Below, one piece after another: positions 61,566 through 64,000 of a stretch of DNA of 64,000 nt (position 1 is the first letter of the stretch; each line of letters opens with the position of its first letter). The translations under genes and the position numbers were made by a program. This stretch comes from Epiperipatus broadwayi (Eukaryota; Onychophora; Udeonychophora; Euonychophora; Peripatidae). The notes beneath the pieces were generated by a model. It was not told the origin of the DNA. It did no database searches and worked only from the letters and a program-made list of their open reading frames with translations. The DNA is taken from contig JAQFVV010012420.1 in the NCBI GenBank assembly GCA_028023455.1, positions 5,657,770-5,721,769 on the forward strand, in the 5' to 3' direction.

Positions 61566-61935
61566 TTGATATTTACACAGAGGCAAAATTTTTATACAGT
61601 AGCTCCATTCAGTGCAAGCCAGAGTAATCAATGGATGAAGGAAGTTTTGTGCATAAAATCCCTATCTAATATCTACTCACCCAATATCCCCAGACTAGTT
61701 TCAATCTTGTCACTTTCATCAGTGAGGAGCCGTGGATCTGAGAACACTGCACAACTCTCCAGCAGCCACCTTTTACTTTATTAACTAGTCCAAAATGAAA
61801 ACACAATGTTTTAATTCAAGCTCATTAGCTTGTATAGTTGTACAGATCTGAATTCAGTTCAGCATCCATATTTTTTGGTTCCTTAATAACTACAGTCACC
61901 ATATACGTATTGGGTAGCATTGGTATTAAACCCCT
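61566..61935 (+). repeat. interspersed repeat, copy 1 of local cluster
   Basis: Starts ACACAGAGGCAAAATTTTTAT, continues with CAGTGCAAGCCAGAGTAATC, TGCATAAAATCCCTATCTAA, a CATCAGTGAGGAGCC block and an AAGCTCATTAGCTTG block, and ends near CAGTCACCATA. The first 120 bp are related to the MITE at 13567-13727. Confidence 0.65.
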
Positions 61936-61975
61936 AAACATCACATGAACACCATTCTTTTTGCTTACTCAAGCT

Positions 61976-62285
61976 GTTTACACAGAGGTAAAACTCTCCA
62001 TACAGTAGCACCATTCAGTGCAAAGCAGAGTAATCAGTGAATGCAGGAAGGTTTGTGCATAAAATCCCTATCTAATGTATACTAATCCAGTATCCCCAAA
62101 CTAGTTTCTAGATTGTGGCTTTCATCAGTAAGGAGCCTTGGATCTAAGAGCATTGCATTTAGATTTTAGGATCTAATGCAATCCTCCAGAAACCACCTTT
62201 TACCTTATAAAATAAAAATAAAAACAATGTTTTTAATTCAAGCTCATTAAGTTGTATAGTTTTGTAGATCAGAATGATGATCATG
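61976..62285 (+). repeat. interspersed repeat, copy 2 of local cluster
   Basis: Same orientation and landmarks as copy 1, starting ACACAGAGGTAAAACTCTCC, but it stops after the AAGCTCATTAAGTTG block. An internal stretch near 62155-62180 is duplicated or inserted (GGATCTAA...TTTTAGGATCTAATG). Confidence 0.65.
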
Positions 62286-62319
62286 TTTATTACCAATCCT
62301 GCCCAATAGGATTATGGTG

Positions 62320-62715
62320 ACTGTGTATATTAAAAAACCAAAGACACCAAAAAGTATGAATGCTGAACTGAATTCAGATCTTTATAACTATACAAACTAA
62401 TGAGCTTAAATTGAAAGCATTGTGTTTTCCTTTTGGACTCAAAGCTTTATAGTTAGCTAATAATGAAAAGGTGACTGCTGGATATTTGCATTAGATTCTA
62501 AGAATAAGTGCAGTGCTCTCAAATCCAAGGCTCTCCACTGATGAAAACCACGCACTAGAAACTAGTCTGTGGATATTGGATGAGTAGGCACTAGATAGGG
62601 TTTTTTTTATGCATAAACCTTCTTGCATTCACTGATTACTCTGGCAAGCACTGAGTAACGCTATTCTATGGAGAGATTTGACTCTGTCAAAACTGCTTGT
62701 GTAAAAATGATGATC
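62320..62715 (-). repeat. interspersed repeat, copy 3 of local cluster, inverted
   Basis: This is the inverse of copies 1 and 2: the CTGAATTCAGATCT, AATGAGCTT, CTCCACTGATGAAAA, ATGCATAAACC and TTACTCTGGCAAGCACTGA blocks appear in reverse order and complement. With copy 1 it forms an inverted pair spanning about 1.1 kb. Confidence 0.65.
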
Positions 62716-62719
62716 ATGT

Positions 62720-64000
62720 GATTTATTTGATTGTATATATTTTTTCTCTTTTAGTAAACGATTCCCAGGGTAGTTGTTTAAAACCAATCTGGCTTTTATT
62801 ATCTTATGTATAACAACTAACAATTTACTCCGAATATGTATGCGATTAAAAATTTCGTTTTATATGCGTTTGTTTCAAATTCGAACGGCAATTTGAATAT
62901 TTTACTAAAAGCAAGAAATATTTATAATGTGCTGGAATTTATAATTTTCTTAATTAGATGATGTTAATTTAAATCCATAATCCTTAGGAAACAGACACCA
63001 ATGTATTTGAATCTAGCAATCCATTTTTATTGTTTTTTTCCCCCTACTGTTATTACGAATACGGACATTTCATCAAATAGAATGCGCCATTTCAAATAGT
63101 TTCTTCTAGGTAGTTTATTGGTGCATATGATAGATTCTCTCAAAAATAAAAGTATCCGAGAAAGTTTAGAGTTTCCATTTTAATACAACTTATGGAGCCA
63201 AAAAATTATCTTTTTATAATTTCCTTTCTTGTTGTTATATCACTTTTATCTCGTGAATTTCATTCGATTGTTGCTTTAAACAATTGACGTAATAATGCTT
63301 ACATACTATACCCGCACACATATATATATAAGTATATTATTACATGTAAAATGTAATGTGTATTAATCTTTCATTAATGTGCAAGTAAATAATGTTATTT
63401 TAACAAAATAATTTCCTTAAAATTAAAACGTTTTAATTTTCTTCTTTTCAATTATGATTACATCGTTAAAATTGTGATTAAAGTTTACCAAACTAAATAT
63501 CTGTTCTAACTACATTCTGATAATCCTTCATTGATTTTAATTTTGAATTATTTTAAACAAAATACGTAAAAAAAAAAAAATACAGTTAAGATATTAATCA
63601 AAATCTTGTGGTAGAAGTTTTTTTTCTCAGATAAAATAGAGAGTTATCAGTTGGCAATTTTAGCGATCATTATTTCAGAGTAAAATAATAGGCTGACATC
63701 TTAAAATTTTTTTTAAATACCATACACACAATCATTTTAGAAGGAGTCTTTTAACTGTCACAGTGTATATATATATGCATTGTATATAGCAATCATCTAG
63801 ATATTTTATCGAACACATTTAAATTTGGTGTGATATATATAATTCTCTGTGGATACACACATTGATGGATATGTTTTGTGTCAAGTAGAGGCACATGTGA
63901 TTAAGAGCCCTATTTATTGTCATTCTATTTTATAATGGTGCAATGTCAAATGCTCAGTGTATAGGGCTAATTTTGTAATAGCCTATACCGAGTAAACATT
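62720..64000. other. AT-rich non-coding DNA
   Basis: I see no gene, RNA gene or terminal-repeat structure up to the window end. Confidence 0.55.

Noticed and set aside
1-64000. CRISPR arrays, rRNA genes or bacterial-type operons.
   Set aside because: No regularly spaced short repeats, no conserved rRNA segments and no closely packed co-directional genes were seen; the sequence is clearly eukaryotic.

Overview
The window is very AT-rich metazoan nuclear DNA (roughly three quarters A+T by eye). It is dominated by transposable elements at different stages of decay and has almost no host coding sequence. The element mix (RTE-like and jockey/CR1-like LINEs, a PGBD4-like piggyBac, a Merlin relic, a Ty3/gypsy element, many small TIR elements, and degenerate CCCTAA-type arrays) fits an invertebrate. 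A mollusc, perhaps a cephalopod, is my best guess; no diagnostic host gene confirms it.

Layout. 1-13.5 kb: AT-rich non-coding DNA with a duplicated repeat (about 5.1-5.6 kb) and one weak candidate exon on the minus strand (about 2.95-3.17 kb). 13.5-16 kb: two hairpin-like TIR elements, then the best host-gene candidate, a terminal coding exon at 14651-14875 (+) behind a strong splice acceptor. 16.4-18.1 kb: a piggyBac transposase pseudogene on the minus strand, broken only by in-frame stop codons. 19.3-20.5 kb: copy 1 of a 1.2 kb TIR element carrying a degenerate telomere-like array; copy 2 is at 58.4-59.6 kb. Each copy is flanked by its own 7-bp target duplication. 21-25 kb: a LINE 3' fragment, a double perfect palindrome, and a Merlin-type transposase relic between two long direct repeats. 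26.3-28.7 kb and about 34.0-37.0 kb: two decayed non-LTR retrotransposons on the minus strand. 29.7-31.4 kb: a candidate TIR element.

The centrepiece is a young Ty3/gypsy retrotransposon (45.1-55.2 kb). It has a very long 5' LTR, a tRNA-Lys primer-binding site, an intact single-frame Gag-Pol reading frame, a polypurine tract, and a 3' LTR almost identical to the 5' LTR but about 550 bp shorter. A short upstream ORF lies in the Gag-Pol frame and is separated from it by a 63-nt segment that holds four stop codons and starts with GTAAGT, which suggests a mini-intron. The last part of the window holds the second telomere-array element and a cluster of related repeats in both orientations (61.6-62.7 kb).

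Most short open frames are chance products of AT-rich sequence. No rRNA, convincing tRNA gene, CRISPR array or bacterial-type operon was seen.
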